Source of the DNA: Andreprevotia sp. IGB-42
Lineage (GTDB): Bacteria > Pseudomonadota > Gammaproteobacteria > Burkholderiales > Chitinibacteraceae
DNA length: 64,000 bases
NCBI RefSeq assembly: GCF_009848685.1
Contig: NZ_WXTX01000004.1
Location: forward strand, 62,001-126,000
Direction: 5' to 3'
The notes beneath the pieces are model-generated. The model made no database searches. It worked only from the letters and a program-made list of their open reading frames with translations, and was not told the origin of the DNA. The stretch's first letter is position 1, and each line of letters begins with the position of its first letter. Position numbers and translations under genes: made by a program. Positions 17,441 through 28,405 of the stretch are shown here, piece after piece.

Positions 17441-18550
17441 ATGCTCAGCGGCAACATCCTCACCCCTGACGGCTGGCGCCACGGCCAGCTGGCTTTCGGC
17501 CATGGCCGCATTGCCATGCTGGGCGGCGTGCCGCGTGATCCGGCCGGCAACGGCCATGACTACATCCTGCCCGGCTTCATCGACTTGCATATCCACGGCG
17601 CGCTGGGGCTGGACACCATGGACGGCGCCACAGCCGCCACGCGTATTGCCAGGCTGCACGCACAGCACGGCACCACCAGCCTGCTGGCCACCACCGTCTG
17701 TACCACGCATGAAAAGCTGGCCGCGCTGCTGGCCGAGCTGGCCGGCCCGATTACCCGGCGCCCCGCCAATGCCGCCCGCACGCTGGGCGTGCATCTGGAA
17801 GGCCCGTACGTCAACCCGGGCCGGCTAGGCGGCCTGCCCAATGAAGTACGGCCTGCCGTGCTGGCAGAGCTGGACGAATACATGCGGCTGGTGCCGGTCA
17901 AGGTGGTGACGCTGTCACCGGAAATTGCCGGACACGAAGCCATCATCCGCACGCTGGCCGAGCGCGGCGTGCGCGTGCAGATCGGCCACACGCTGGGCAC
18001 TTACGAGGAAGGCGTACAGGCGCTGGAAAACGGCGTGGCCGGCTTCACCCACCTGTACAACGCGATGACACCGCTGAACCACCGCGCGCCCGGCATGGTG
18101 GGCGCCGCATTGGCGCACGCACAGTACAGCGAGCTGATCCCGGACCTGATCCACGTGCATCCCGGCGCGATGAAGGTGGCGCTGCGCAGCATCCCCAAGC
18201 TGTATTGCGTGACCGACGCCACGCAGACCGCCGGCCTGCCCGATGGCTCGTATACGCGGCGCGGCCGCACCGTCACCAAGTGCCTGGGCGCCGTCACCCT
18301 GCCGGATGGCACGCTGGCCGGCAGCGCACTGACCATGGACGTGGTGCTGCGCAATCTCGTTTCCCTGGGCTTGAGCATCGCCGACGCATCCAGCCGTATC
18401 TCGCGCAACCCGGCCGATTACCTGGGTCTGGCAGACCGTGGCCGGCTGGCGCAGGGTGCTTGGGGTGATGCGGTGGTGCTGGATCGGGATCTGCGGGTGA
18501 AGGCGGTCTACGTGGAAGGAGAAGCGGTCGATCTGACGCTGGCACCGTGA
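17441..18550 (+). CDS. nagA: N-acetylglucosamine-6-phosphate deacetylase
   Basis: A 369-residue amidohydrolase that deacetylates GlcNAc-6-P in amino-sugar use and wall recycling. The ATG at 17441 is preceded by GGAG; an upstream ATG at 17408 in the same frame lacks one. Motifs: PGFIDLHIHGALG (metal HxH), HLEGPYVNPGR, QIGHTLG, GFTHLYNAMTPLNHRAPG and VTDATQTAGLPDG with the catalytic Asp. No nagB, nagK or transporter adjoins it here, so the rest of the pathway must be elsewhere. Chitin and GlcNAc use is common in the lineage suggested, but that is inference. Confidence 0.95.
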   Translation: MLSGNILTPDGWRHGQLAFGHGRIAMLGGVPRDPAGNGHDYILPGFIDLHIHGALGLDTMDGATAATRIARLHAQHGTTSLLATTVCTTHEKLAALLAELAGPITRRPANAARTLGVHLEGPYVNPGRLGGLPNEVRPAVLAELDEYMRLVPVKVVTLSPEIAGHEAIIRTLAERGVRVQIGHTLGTYEEGVQALENGVAGFTHLYNAMTPLNHRAPGMVGAALAHAQYSELIPDLIHVHPGAMKVALRSIPKLYCVTDATQTAGLPDGSYTRRGRTVTKCLGAVTLPDGTLAGSALTMDVVLRNLVSLGLSIADASSRISRNPADYLGLADRGRLAQGAWGDAVVLDRDLRVKAVYVEGEAVDLTLAP

Positions 18551-18638
18551 ATCGGCGTGGCAGGATTTGATGGCAGACTGGCGCATGGGCCATGGCCGTC
18601 TGCCTTATGGTGAAGCGATCTCAACAGGAGTACACACC

Positions 18639-18884
18639 ATGCTGGCACTGCGCCCCAACTGCGAATGCTGCAACCGCGACCTGGCTCCGGAGCGGGATGT
18701 GGCATACATCTGCTCATTCGAATGCACGTTCTGCGCCGACTGCACTGCCCACCTGCAGGCCGTCTGCCCCAACTGCAGTGGCGAGCTGGTAGCCCGGCCA
18801 CGGCGCTCTGCGCAGAAGCTGCTGGGCAATCCGGCTTCGGCGGAGCGGATTTACAAGCCTGCGGGGTGCGCAGCGGTGGCATGA
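18639..18884 (+). CDS. DUF1272 zinc-ribbon protein
   Basis: An 81-residue protein starting at the ATG with AGGAG eight bases upstream; the open frame before it is not supported. It has the characteristic Cys pattern CECC, then C-x7-CSFECTFCADC and CPNC, ten cysteines in all, typical of DUF1272 proteins that start MLALRPNCECC. The cysteines probably bind zinc. Function is unknown. It lies 88 bases after nagA on the same strand and may be co-transcribed. The 200 bases after it hold nothing I recognise until the gatB terminator. Confidence 0.8.
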   Translation: MLALRPNCECCNRDLAPERDVAYICSFECTFCADCTAHLQAVCPNCSGELVARPRRSAQKLLGNPASAERIYKPAGCAAVA

Positions 18885-19107
18885 TTAGCGGGCAAGTTGC
18901 GGCCGCCACGCCTCCAGTCCAAGCGCCAGTGACGCTTTCACGCCACTTCAACCGCCGCTTGGCAAGCCAGTGAACAAAGCATACTGCGGCCGTCCAACTT
19001 TCCAGGTTGAATAACGTCCAACGACGACAGATAGCACGCCACCGGCAGGAGCAAACGATCCACCAACGATGATCGTGAATGCTGCGGCTACGGTTAGGGC
19101 ACCAAAA

Positions 19108-19135
19108 CAAAAAGCGGGCCACAGCCCGCTTTTTG
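19108..19135. terminator. Strong symmetric terminator between DUF1272 gene and gatB
   Basis: A perfect 12-bp stem, CAAAAAGCGGGC / GCCCGCTTTTTG, with a four-base loop (CACA). It lies 16 bases after the gatB stop on the minus strand and downstream of the plus-strand DUF1272 gene; A and T tracts on both arms allow it to end transcription from both sides. Confidence 0.85.
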
Positions 19136-19151
19136 TTGAATATGAGCCTAC

Positions 19152-20591
19152 TCAGCCCACTTTCTTCTTCAACAATTCCAATGCCATCGCCGGGTTGGCC
19201 TTGCCACCACTGCCCTTCATCACCTGCCCCACCAGCGCATTCAGTGCCTTTTCCTTGCCCGAACGATATTCCTCGATCGCCTTGGGGTTGGCAGCCAGCA
19301 CGGCATCCACAATGGCTTCGATCGCGCCGGTATCGCTTTCCTGCTTCAGGCCATCGCGCTCGATGATGGCGTCTGCCACCGATGGATCAGTCGCACCAGA
19401 CTCCCACATCTTCTTCAGCACATCCTTGGCGGTCTTGTTGTTGATGGTGTTGTCCATCACGCGCTTGATCAGGCTGGCCAAAGCCACGGCCGAAACCGGG
19501 CTGGCTTCGATGCCTTTCTCTTCGCGATTCAGCGTGGCCGATACATCGCCCATGATCCAGTTGGATGCCAGCTTGGCATCCGCGCCAGCGGCAACGGTGG
19601 CCTCAAAAAACCCAGCCAGCGCCTTGGACGACGTCAGCGTGCTGGCATCGTAGGCCGGAATGCCATATTGCGATACGAAGCGCGCCTGCATGGCGGCCGG
19701 CAATTCAGGCAGCTCACTGCGCACGCGCTCGATCCAATCCTCGCCGATCACCAGCGGTGGCAGATCGGGATCGGGGAAGTAGCGATAGTCGTGCGCATCT
19801 TCCTTGCTGCGCATCGAGCGCGTTTCACCGGTGTCCGGGTTGAACAACACCGTAGCCTGCTGCACCTTGCCACCGTCTTCAATCAGCTCGATCTGGTAGC
19901 GCACTTCGGCGTGCACCGCCTGCTCGATGAACTTGAAGCTGTTCAGGTTCTTGATCTCGCGGCGGGTGCCGAATTCGGCCTGGCCGAACGGGCGCACCGA
20001 CACGTTCACGTCGCAGCGGAAGCTGCCTTCCTGCATGTTGCCATCGCAGATACCGATCCACGTCACCAGGCTGTACAGCGCCTTGGCGTACGCGACAGCT
20101 TCGGCGGCGGAGCGCATTTCCGGCTCGGAAACAATTTCCAGCAGCGGCGTGCCGGCGCGGTTGAGATCGATACCGCTGTGGCCGTGGAAATCCTCATGCA
20201 CCGATTTGCCGGCATCTTCTTCCAGATGCGCACGGGTCAGGTTGATCACCTTGTCCACGCCATCCACATTGATGGTAATCGCACCACCTTCCACCACCGG
20301 CAGCTCGAACTGCGAAATCTGGTAGCCCTTGGGCAGGTCGGGATAGAAGTAATTCTTGCGGGCAAACACCGAGCGACGGTTGACCTTGGCACCGATAGCC
20401 AGGCCAAACTGGATGGCCTTGTCGACCGCGGCCCGGTTCATCACCGGCAACGCGCCCGGCAAAGCGATATCCACCACGGCAGTCTGCGTATTGGGGGCCG
20501 CGCCGAAGGCGGTGCTGGCCGGGGAGAAAATCTTCGATTGCGTAGTGAGCTGGGTATGCACTTCCAGCCCGATGACGACTTCCCATTTCAT
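19152..20591 (-). CDS. gatB: Asp-tRNA(Asn)/Glu-tRNA(Gln) amidotransferase subunit B
   Basis: A 479-residue subunit that binds misacylated tRNA and activates the acyl group with ATP. It begins [15 protein letters not shown], the invariant GatB start, and includes [50 protein letters not shown] and [15 protein letters not shown]. The C-terminal YqeY-like domain closes with [17 protein letters not shown]. Length is normal. It is the last gene of the gatC-gmhA-gatA-GNAT-gatB set and ends at a strong terminator. Confidence 0.97.
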   Translation of the reverse strand: MKWEVVIGLEVHTQLTTQSKIFSPASTAFGAAPNTQTAVVDIALPGALPVMNRAAVDKAIQFGLAIGAKVNRRSVFARKNYFYPDLPKGYQISQFELPVVEGGAITINVDGVDKVINLTRAHLEEDAGKSVHEDFHGHSGIDLNRAGTPLLEIVSEPEMRSAAEAVAYAKALYSLVTWIGICDGNMQEGSFRCDVNVSVRPFGQAEFGTRREIKNLNSFKFIEQAVHAEVRYQIELIEDGGKVQQATVLFNPDTGETRSMRSKEDAHDYRYFPDPDLPPLVIGEDWIERVRSELPELPAAMQARFVSQYGIPAYDASTLTSSKALAGFFEATVAAGADAKLASNWIMGDVSATLNREEKGIEASPVSAVALASLIKRVMDNTINNKTAKDVLKKMWESGATDPSVADAIIERDGLKQESDTGAIEAIVDAVLAANPKAIEEYRSGKEKALNALVGQVMKGSGGKANPAMALELLKKKVG

Positions 20592-20626
20592 GGTGTCTGC
20601 TCTCTTTTACTGTCGTTTGATCGTCG

Positions 20627-21376
20627 TCAGCGTGGCTGACGGCGATACCAATATTGATATTGCTCTGCAAAACCCAGCCCGGCATACAGCGCCACGGCCG
20701 GCGCGTTGGCAGCCACCACCTGCAGCACCGCCTGCGCGGCACCAGTTTCGTAGCCCCAGGCCAGCAGGCTGGCAACCAGCCGACGGGCATGGCCACGGCG
20801 GCGCAAGGCCGGGTCGGTCACGATGTCGAACAGCAACACGCTGTCCCATTGCCTGACGGCAAACCCGCAAGCCACGATACGGCCCTGTTCCAGCACCGCG
20901 CCAAACGCCACCGGGCACGCATACGCGGCCAGCATCTGCCGGGCGGTGTGCTGCTGGGCGGCGTCCAGATTGCTCAGCGCGGCAAATGCGGCAAACCACG
21001 CGCCGTCGGGCACCTGCCACAACGTGACCGCAACATCAGCCACTGCATGCGCGGGGCTCAGTGCCAGCGTCTGCACGCTGGAACGGTCAATCTCTTCGTA
21101 ACCCCGTTGCACCAGCAATGCATCCAGCGCTGACACTGCGGCGGTCAGCTTGAAAACGGCCGGCTGGCCTTGCGCGTGGTAGCGCGCTTCCACATATGCC
21201 AGCTTTGCCTCATCGGGCAACACCCCCACATGCAGCGGGCTGACCGAATTGGCGCGCTTGGTATAACCGCTTGCAAAACGCAGTACCCAGCCATCGAGCC
21301 ATTCGGTGCTGAGCGCCGGCCATGCTGACAGCGTCAGCGTTTCGAGGTGGGGGATATGCGCAGTGGCCACGGCCAT
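20627..21376 (-). CDS. GNAT family N-acetyltransferase
   Basis: A 249-residue protein whose C-terminal half has a GNAT fold: LLFDIVTDPALRRRGHARRLVASLLAWG (about residues 180-207) holds the acetyl-CoA pyrophosphate loop (R/Q-x-x-G-x-G/A), and VALYAGLGFAEQYQYWYR is the usual closing strand. The N-terminal half (WLDGWVLRFASGYTKRANSV) also follows a pattern seen in two-domain members. The substrate is unknown. It sits 3 bases after the gatA stop and 35 bases before gatB, so it is embedded in the amidotransferase operon. Confidence 0.88.
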   Translation of the reverse strand: MAVATAHIPHLETLTLSAWPALSTEWLDGWVLRFASGYTKRANSVSPLHVGVLPDEAKLAYVEARYHAQGQPAVFKLTAAVSALDALLVQRGYEEIDRSSVQTLALSPAHAVADVAVTLWQVPDGAWFAAFAALSNLDAAQQHTARQMLAAYACPVAFGAVLEQGRIVACGFAVRQWDSVLLFDIVTDPALRRRGHARRLVASLLAWGYETGAAQAVLQVVAANAPAVALYAGLGFAEQYQYWYRRQPR

Positions 21377-21379
21377 CCC

Positions 21380-22855
21380 TTACAGCGTCGGCGCCCTGGT
21401 GTGCCAGTCGGTCACTTGCTGGTACTGATGCGCCACGTTCAGCATGCGCGCCTCGGCAAAATAGTTGCCGATCAATTGCATGCCTACCGGGCGACCGTTG
21501 CTGCCGAAACCCACCGGCACGCTCATGCCCGGCAAGCCGGCCAGGTTCACGCCCAGCGTGTAGATGTCTTCGAGGTACATGGCGACCGGGTCGGCGTTTT
21601 TCTCGCCCAGATTCCACGCGGTATTGGGGGCCACCGGGCCGGCAATCACATCGCACTGCGCAAACGCCGCCTGGAAATCATTGGCAATGATGCGGCGGAT
21701 TTTCTGTGCCTGCAGGTAGTAGGCATCGTAGTAGCCATGGCTCAGCACATAGGCACCAGTCAGGATGCGGCGCTTCACTTCGTCACCAAAGCCCTCGGCG
21801 CGGCTTTGCATGTACATCGCGTCCAGCGGCGATGCACCCTGCTCGACCAGGTGATCGAATTTCGCGGCACGGTGACCATAGCGCACACCATCAAAACGGC
21901 TGAGGTTGCTCGATGCCTCGGCCGGAGCAATCACGTAGTAGGACGGGATCGCCAGCCGGGTATTGGGCAGGCTGATTTCCACCACGGTGGCGCCCAGCTT
22001 CTTGAGCTCGGCAATCGCGGTTTCGATCGCGCCGGCCACATCGGCCGCCAGGCCCTCGGCAAAGTATTCGCGCGGCAGGCCCACGCGCAGGCCGGCCAGC
22101 GGCTGGTTCAGATCGCGGGTGTAATCTTCCTTGGCGTGTTCGAGGCTGGTGGAATCGCGCTCGTCGAACCCGGCCATCACGTTGAGCATCAGCGCGCAAT
22201 CTTCGGCGGTATGTGCGAGCGGCCCGCCCTGATCCAGCGACGACGCAAACGCCACCATGCCGTAGCGGCTGACGATGCCATAGGTGGGCTTGATGCCGGT
22301 AATGCCGCAAAACGCTGCCGGCTGGCGGATGGAGCCGCCGGTATCGGTACCGGTGGCCACCGGCGCGAGGCCTGCGGCCACCGCAGCGGCCGAGCCCCCC
22401 GAGCTGCCACCGGGTACTGCCAGCAGATCCCACGGGTTTTTCACCGCGCCGTAGAAGCTGTTTTCGTTGGACGAGCCCATGGCGAATTCGTCCATGTTCA
22501 GGCGGCCCAGCGTGACGAGGCCGGCGGCACGGGTTTTCTCGATCACTGTGGCGTCGTACGGCGACACGAAGTTGTCGAGCATTTTCGAGCCACAGCTGGT
22601 TTTCCAGCCTTCGGCGCAAAAGATGTCCTTGTGTGCGATGGGCACGCCGGTCAGCAGGCCGGCATTACCGGCGGCGCGAGTGGCATCGGCGGCGCGGGCT
22701 TCGGCCAGCGTCTTGTCGGCATCGACGGTGATGAAGGCATTGAGCACCGGGTTCAGCTGATCAATGCGGGTGAGGTAATCCTGCGCCAGTTCAACCGCCG
22801 AGGTCTTGCCGGTGGCGAGCAGGCCGGAAAGCGCTTTGAGAGTGCGTACAGTCAT
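21380..22855 (-). CDS. gatA: Asp-tRNA(Asn)/Glu-tRNA(Gln) amidotransferase subunit A
   Basis: A 491-residue amidase that releases ammonia from glutamine for the GatB reaction. The amidase-signature triad is complete: Lys76 in IAHKDIF, a Ser in GGSSGGS near residue 151 and the nucleophile Ser175 in [10 protein letters not shown]. Length is normal. Its presence implies that this organism makes Gln-tRNA and/or Asn-tRNA by transamidation; which one cannot be told without knowing whether GlnRS and AsnRS exist. Confidence 0.97.
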   Translation of the reverse strand: MTVRTLKALSGLLATGKTSAVELAQDYLTRIDQLNPVLNAFITVDADKTLAEARAADATRAAGNAGLLTGVPIAHKDIFCAEGWKTSCGSKMLDNFVSPYDATVIEKTRAAGLVTLGRLNMDEFAMGSSNENSFYGAVKNPWDLLAVPGGSSGGSAAAVAAGLAPVATGTDTGGSIRQPAAFCGITGIKPTYGIVSRYGMVAFASSLDQGGPLAHTAEDCALMLNVMAGFDERDSTSLEHAKEDYTRDLNQPLAGLRVGLPREYFAEGLAADVAGAIETAIAELKKLGATVVEISLPNTRLAIPSYYVIAPAEASSNLSRFDGVRYGHRAAKFDHLVEQGASPLDAMYMQSRAEGFGDEVKRRILTGAYVLSHGYYDAYYLQAQKIRRIIANDFQAAFAQCDVIAGPVAPNTAWNLGEKNADPVAMYLEDIYTLGVNLAGLPGMSVPVGFGSNGRPVGMQLIGNYFAEARMLNVAHQYQQVTDWHTRAPTL

Positions 22856-22884
22856 GATGTCTTTGGCTTCAGTATGGGCTTCGA

Positions 22885-23478
22885 TCAGTCCGGGCTGGCA
22901 GCGCTGCCATAGCCCATGCCCTGCTCGATCAGATCGATCAGGGTGTGGATGACCTTGATATGGATTTCCTGGATGCGGTCGGCGTAGCCGAAGTGCGGCA
23001 CGATGATTTCGACATCGGCCACGCCCTTGAGCTTGCCACCGTCCTTGCCCATCAGCAGGATGACCTTCATGTCGCGCTTGCGGGCTTCTTCTACCGCGCG
23101 GATCACGTTGGCGGAGTTGCCGCTGGTAGTGATGCCGAACAGCACATCGCCCGGCCGGCCGAACGCCGCCACGTGGCGGGCAAAGATTTCGTTGAAGCCG
23201 TAATCGTTGCCCACGCAGGTGATGTGCGAGGGATCGGTGACGGCCATGGCCGGCATCGCGGGGCGATCATCCCGGTAGCGGCCAGACAATTCCTCGGCAA
23301 AGTGCATGGCATCGCAATGCGAGCCACCGTTGCCGCAGGAAATCGCCTTGCCGTCCGCCTTGAAGCTGGTCACCAGCGTATCGGCCGCCTGCTGCACGGC
23401 ATCGAAAAAACGGTCGTCTGCCAGCACGCGGTTCAGGAGTTCGGCAGCTTCGCGAAAATGCTGCGCGGCGCGGCTCAC
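22885..23478 (-). CDS. gmhA: Sedoheptulose-7-phosphate isomerase / SIS-domain protein
   Basis: A 197-residue SIS-domain protein of GmhA type: [21 protein letters not shown] (about residues 48-68) and [19 protein letters not shown] are family hallmarks. It makes D-glycero-D-manno-heptose 7-phosphate for the lipopolysaccharide core. It begins with GTG inside the gatC stop (GTGA, 4-base overlap) and ends 29 bases before gatA, so a heptose gene is coupled to the amidotransferase genes. DiaA-like SIS proteins that act in replication initiation are close relatives and remain an alternative. Confidence 0.85.
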   Translation of the reverse strand: MSRAAQHFREAAELLNRVLADDRFFDAVQQAADTLVTSFKADGKAISCGNGGSHCDAMHFAEELSGRYRDDRPAMPAMAVTDPSHITCVGNDYGFNEIFARHVAAFGRPGDVLFGITTSGNSANVIRAVEEARKRDMKVILLMGKDGGKLKGVADVEIIVPHFGYADRIQEIHIKVIHTLIDLIEQGMGYGSAASPD

Positions 23479-23762
23479 TCGAGCACCCTGGGCACGAGGT
23501 AGAGCCCGTTTTCCACCAGCGGGGCCACCGCCTGGAACGCCTCGCGGCGATCAACAGCCGTGGCGGCATCGGCCCGCAGCCGCAGTGCAACATCCTGTGC
23601 ATGCGCCATCGGCTCGATGCCGGAGGTATCAACGGCGCGCATTTCTTCGATCAGGCCGAAGATGCGGTTAAGCTGTGTCTGTGTTGCGGCCACTTCGGCA
23701 TCGGAAACCGCGATGCGGGCCAGTTTGGCAATACGCCGTACGTCATCCAGAGACAGGGACAT
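23475..23762 (-). CDS. gatC: Asp-tRNA(Asn)/Glu-tRNA(Gln) amidotransferase subunit C
   Basis: A 95-residue subunit, normal for the family, with the typical opening [21 protein letters not shown], the central [24 protein letters not shown] and a C-terminal arm ending [11 protein letters not shown]. It holds GatA and GatB together. It is the first gene of its operon and is divergent from mreB across 148 bases, where promoters for both directions must lie. In that gap the only -10-like site I see is TATCAT at 23812 on the plus strand (with weak -35), reading ATGATA on the other strand. Confidence 0.95.
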   Translation of the reverse strand: MSLSLDDVRRIAKLARIAVSDAEVAATQTQLNRIFGLIEEMRAVDTSGIEPMAHAQDVALRLRADAATAVDRREAFQAVAPLVENGLYLVPRVLE

Positions 23763-23784
23763 AGCGGTAATTCTCCCCTTCTAA

Positions 23785-24954
<1,170 letters not shown>

Positions 24955-25047
24955 GTGGGGCGCGAGAGCCAGCGCACACCGTATCCGCCTTGATGTACCG
25001 GCAGCCCAGCTTGCCGGCGGATGCATTACCCGGGCCCTCGCTCATCA

Positions 25048-25941
25048 ATGCAATCGAACCAACCCGCTTTTTTCAAGCAAGGTCCGAAGCCGCTTACGCG
25101 GCTTCTGGTCTTTTCTGTGCTCTCGCTGGCACTCGTCATCGGCGATGCCCGCTACGGCATGCTGGGCCGCGTGCGCGAGCAGGTTTCCATCATGCTGTAT
25201 CCGCTGCAATGGCTGGCCACTGCGCCGTTCGCCGCGCTGCACTCAGCCAATGATTTCCTCACCCGCCAGGCCGAACTGCAGGCCGAGAACCGCCAGTTGC
25301 ACGATGCCCAGCTGGTAGCCAGGGCACAGGAAATGCGCCTGAAGGCACTGGAAGAAGAAAACAGCCACCTGCGCAAGCTCACTACCGCGCAAGCCAGCCA
25401 GCCGCGCCCCAGCCAGCTGGCCGAGGTGCTGTACAACGGCCGCGACCCGTTCTCCGCCAAGCTGATCGTCGACCGCGGCGAGCAACAGGGCGTGCAGGCA
25501 GGGCAAATCGCGCTCGACAGCCGTGGCGTGGTCGGCCAGGTGGTGCGCGTGCAACCACTGACCAGCGAAGTGCGGCTGATTTCCGACCGCAACCACATGG
25601 TACCGGTAGAAATCGAACGTACGCGCATGCGCACCGTGGTGTACGGCATGGGCCGCCAGCAGATGCTGGAGATCCACAACCTGGCGCCCAACGTCGATAT
25701 CCAGGTGGGCGATGTGCTGCATACCTCGGGCATCGATGGCATCTACCCTGCCGGGCTGCCGGTGGCGAAGGTGGTGAAGATCGATCGCCAGGCCACATCG
25801 TTTGCGCGCATCCTGTGCGAGCCGGTGGCCGAAATCGACCGTCACCGCTTCCTGCTGCTGCTGGATGCGCCGTCGTCGCGCCCGGCGTATCCCGTTGAAG
25901 AGGCCGCGTCTGCACCGGCCGCCAAGAAGAAAGGTCGCTGA
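25048..25941 (+). CDS. mreC: Rod-shape protein MreC
   Basis: About 297 residues. I take the ATG at 25048 (MQSNQPAFFKQGPKPLTRLL), which matches the usual N-terminus of betaproteobacterial MreC; an ATG at 25021 adds nine residues without a family match. One membrane helix (LLVFSVLSLALVIGDARYG) is followed by a coiled coil (about residues 65-110) and the beta-rich periplasmic core (RGVVGQVVRVQP, ISDRNHMVPVEIERT, IQVGDVLHTSGIDGIYPAGLPVAKV). It links MreB to PBP2 and RodA. Its TGA shares a base with the mreD ATG. Confidence 0.93.
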   Translation: MQSNQPAFFKQGPKPLTRLLVFSVLSLALVIGDARYGMLGRVREQVSIMLYPLQWLATAPFAALHSANDFLTRQAELQAENRQLHDAQLVARAQEMRLKALEEENSHLRKLTTAQASQPRPSQLAEVLYNGRDPFSAKLIVDRGEQQGVQAGQIALDSRGVVGQVVRVQPLTSEVRLISDRNHMVPVEIERTRMRTVVYGMGRQQMLEIHNLAPNVDIQVGDVLHTSGIDGIYPAGLPVAKVVKIDRQATSFARILCEPVAEIDRHRFLLLLDAPSSRPAYPVEEAASAPAAKKKGR

Positions 25942-26447
25942 TGCCCGTTACCCGTCAGCTGCTCCGCCCGGTCAGCATCTCGTTCATCCTGTTCAGCTTT
26001 GCGCTGGCGCTGCTCATCAACCTGCTGCCATGGCAGGCGAAGATTGCCAATCTGGCCCCCGATTTCGTGGCCATGATGGTGGTGTACTGGACGCTGAACC
26101 AGCCACGCCGCATCGGCATCGCCACCGCCTTCATCCTTGGCATCATCATGGACGTGGGCGACGGCAACGTGCTGGGCCAGCACGCGCTGGCGTATACCGT
26201 GGTGGCCTACCTCGCGCTGTCGCGCCAGCGGCTGATCGCGGTGTTTCCGTTCTGGCAGCAGGCACTGGTGGTACTGGGCCTGCTCACGCTGGGCCAGACG
26301 CTGATGGTGCTGATCCAGCTCAGCCTGGGTGCCGCCTTCGTGGGCTGGACCTATTTCGTCGGCAACGTGCTGGCCGCAGTACTGTGGGTGCCCCTGTGTA
26401 ACCTGATGCTGTCTCACCAGCGCAAGCCCGTCACCGTCAATCTATGA
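25941..26447 (+). CDS. mreD: Rod-shape membrane protein MreD
   Basis: A 168-residue integral membrane protein with five or so hydrophobic segments and the family features PDFVAMMVVYWTLNQPRRIGIATAFILGIIMD and HALAYTVVAYLAL. It belongs to the elongation complex with MreC. It overlaps mreC by one base and mrdA by four, indicating a tightly coupled operon. Confidence 0.93.
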   Translation: MPVTRQLLRPVSISFILFSFALALLINLLPWQAKIANLAPDFVAMMVVYWTLNQPRRIGIATAFILGIIMDVGDGNVLGQHALAYTVVAYLALSRQRLIAVFPFWQQALVVLGLLTLGQTLMVLIQLSLGAAFVGWTYFVGNVLAAVLWVPLCNLMLSHQRKPVTVNL

Positions 26448-28405
26448 AATCCCGCCATCGTGCGATGTTCTCCAAGCCGGTCAAGGGGCGCATGCGCGCG
26501 CCTGCCAGCAATGAACTGAGAAACGCAAACGCTGAACGCTATGCGTTCCAGTTGCGCATCCTGGCGGCCGCGCTGTTCGTGCTGACGCTGTTCGGCTGCC
26601 TGCTGGCGCGTTTTGTGTGGCTGCAGGCACTGCAGCACGAAAAATACCAGACCATGGCCGAGGCCAACCGCATTTCGCTGGTGCCGGTGCAGCCGTCGCG
26701 CGGCATCATCAAGGACCGCAACGGCGTGGTGCTGGCGCACAACTACTCCGCGTACACGCTGGAAATCACGCCGTCCAAGCTGCCGGACGAGCTGGAACAG
26801 AGCATTGAGCGGCTGAACCACATCGTCGAGATCACCCCCAAGGACCGCCGCCGCTTCAAGAAGCTGATGGAGGAAACCAAGGAGTTCGAATCGCTGCCGA
26901 TCAAGACACGGCTGACCGATGAGGAAGTAGCGCGCTTTGCCGCCAACAGCTACCAGTTTCCCGGGGTCGAGGTCAAAGCGCGTCTGTTCCGCCATTACCC
27001 GCTGGGCGAGCTGGCCAGCCATCTGATCGGCTACATCGGCCGCATCAACGACAAGGACATCATCAATCTCGAAAACGCCGGCGAAACTGCCAACTATCGC
27101 GGCACCGACCATATCGGCAAGGTGGGCATCGAGCAGTTCTACGAAGAACAGCTGCACGGCACCACCGGTTTCGAAGAAGTGGAAATCGATTCGGGCGGCC
27201 GCGCCATCCGCACGTTGCGCCGCATCCAGCCGACACCGGGCAAGAACCTGGTGCTGTCGGTCGACATCAAGCTGCAGGAAATCGCCGAAAAAGCCTTTGG
27301 CGAGAACAACGGCTCGCTGGTCGCCATCGACCCGAAAACCGGCGGCGTGCTGGCACTGGTTTCCAAGCCCGGCTACGACCCCAACCTGTTCGTGGACGGG
27401 ATCGATCCGCAAAACTGGAAAGACCTGAACGAATCGCCGGACAAACCGCTGAACAACCGTGCGCTGCGCGGTACCTATCCGCCCGGCTCCACCTTCAAGC
27501 CCTTCATGGCGCTGGCCGCACTGGAAGGCGGTTTCCGCACCGCCGGCGCCACCATTGCCGACCCGGGCTTCTTCTGGTTCGGCGGCCACCAGTTCCGCGA
27601 CGACAAGGTGGGCGGCCACGGCATGGTCGACATGTACCGCTCCATCGTGATTTCGTGCGATACCTACTATTACTCGCTGGCCAGCAGCATGGGCATCGAC
27701 AACATCTCGCACTTCATGCGGCTGTTCGATTTCGGCCAGCCCACCGGCGTGGATATCGATGGCGAGCAGCCCGGCGTGCTGCCCAGCCAGGAATGGAAGA
27801 AAAAGCGCTTCAAGAACCCGGCGCAGCAAAAATGGTATGCGGGTGAAACCATCTCGATCGGTATCGGCCAGGGTTACAACACCTATACGCCGCTGCAGAT
27901 GGCGCATGCCACCGCCACGCTGGCCAACAACGGCGTGATGTTCAAACCGCACCTGGTGCAATTCATCGAGGACGCCGGCAAGGGCAGCAGGACGCCGGTA
28001 GAGCCTACGCCGGTGAAAACCATTCCGCTCAAGCCGGAAAACCTGGCTGTCATCCACCGCGCGATGGCGGGCGTGATCAAGGAAGGCACCGGCGCACGCG
28101 CCTTTGCCGGCGCGCAGTACGAAGCGGCCGGCAAGACCGGTACCGCGCAGGTGTTCAGCCTGAAAGGCGCCAAGTATTCCGAATCGGGCACCAAGAAACA
28201 CCTGCGCGACCATGCATGGTTCATTGCCTATGCGCCAGCCAGCAATCCGACCATTGCGCTGGCGGTACTGGTGGAGAACGGCGGCTTCGGTGCCGCCACC
28301 GCCGCGCCGATCGCGCGCCAGGTGCTCGATTTCTACCTGACCGGCAAGGCGCCGACTGCGCCAGCCATCAATGCATCCGATGTGGAGAATGCCACCGATG
28401 ATTAA
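26444..28405 (+). CDS. mrdA: Peptidoglycan transpeptidase PBP2
   Basis: A 653-residue class B penicillin-binding protein, the elongation-specific transpeptidase. One membrane anchor (about residues 38-60) is followed by the dimerization domain, beginning VQPSRGIIKDRNGVVLA. Catalytic motifs: Ser349 in PPGSTFKP (SxxK), SCD in place of the SxN position, and K564-T-G in AAGKTGTAQ. The start overlaps the mreD stop by four bases; ATG codons at residues 8 and 17 are possible alternatives. It is followed by rodA with an 8-base overlap. Confidence 0.95.
   Translation: MKSRHRAMFSKPVKGRMRAPASNELRNANAERYAFQLRILAAALFVLTLFGCLLARFVWLQALQHEKYQTMAEANRISLVPVQPSRGIIKDRNGVVLAHNYSAYTLEITPSKLPDELEQSIERLNHIVEITPKDRRRFKKLMEETKEFESLPIKTRLTDEEVARFAANSYQFPGVEVKARLFRHYPLGELASHLIGYIGRINDKDIINLENAGETANYRGTDHIGKVGIEQFYEEQLHGTTGFEEVEIDSGGRAIRTLRRIQPTPGKNLVLSVDIKLQEIAEKAFGENNGSLVAIDPKTGGVLALVSKPGYDPNLFVDGIDPQNWKDLNESPDKPLNNRALRGTYPPGSTFKPFMALAALEGGFRTAGATIADPGFFWFGGHQFRDDKVGGHGMVDMYRSIVISCDTYYYSLASSMGIDNISHFMRLFDFGQPTGVDIDGEQPGVLPSQEWKKKRFKNPAQQKWYAGETISIGIGQGYNTYTPLQMAHATATLANNGVMFKPHLVQFIEDAGKGSRTPVEPTPVKTIPLKPENLAVIHRAMAGVIKEGTGARAFAGAQYEAAGKTGTAQVFSLKGAKYSESGTKKHLRDHAWFIAYAPASNPTIALAVLVENGGFGAATAAPIARQVLDFYLTGKAPTAPAINASDVENATDD

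Noticed and set aside
24960-25047. Extra N-terminal residues of MreC from the ATG at 25021
   Set aside because: The extra residues do not match the family N-terminus; the ATG at 25048 does.
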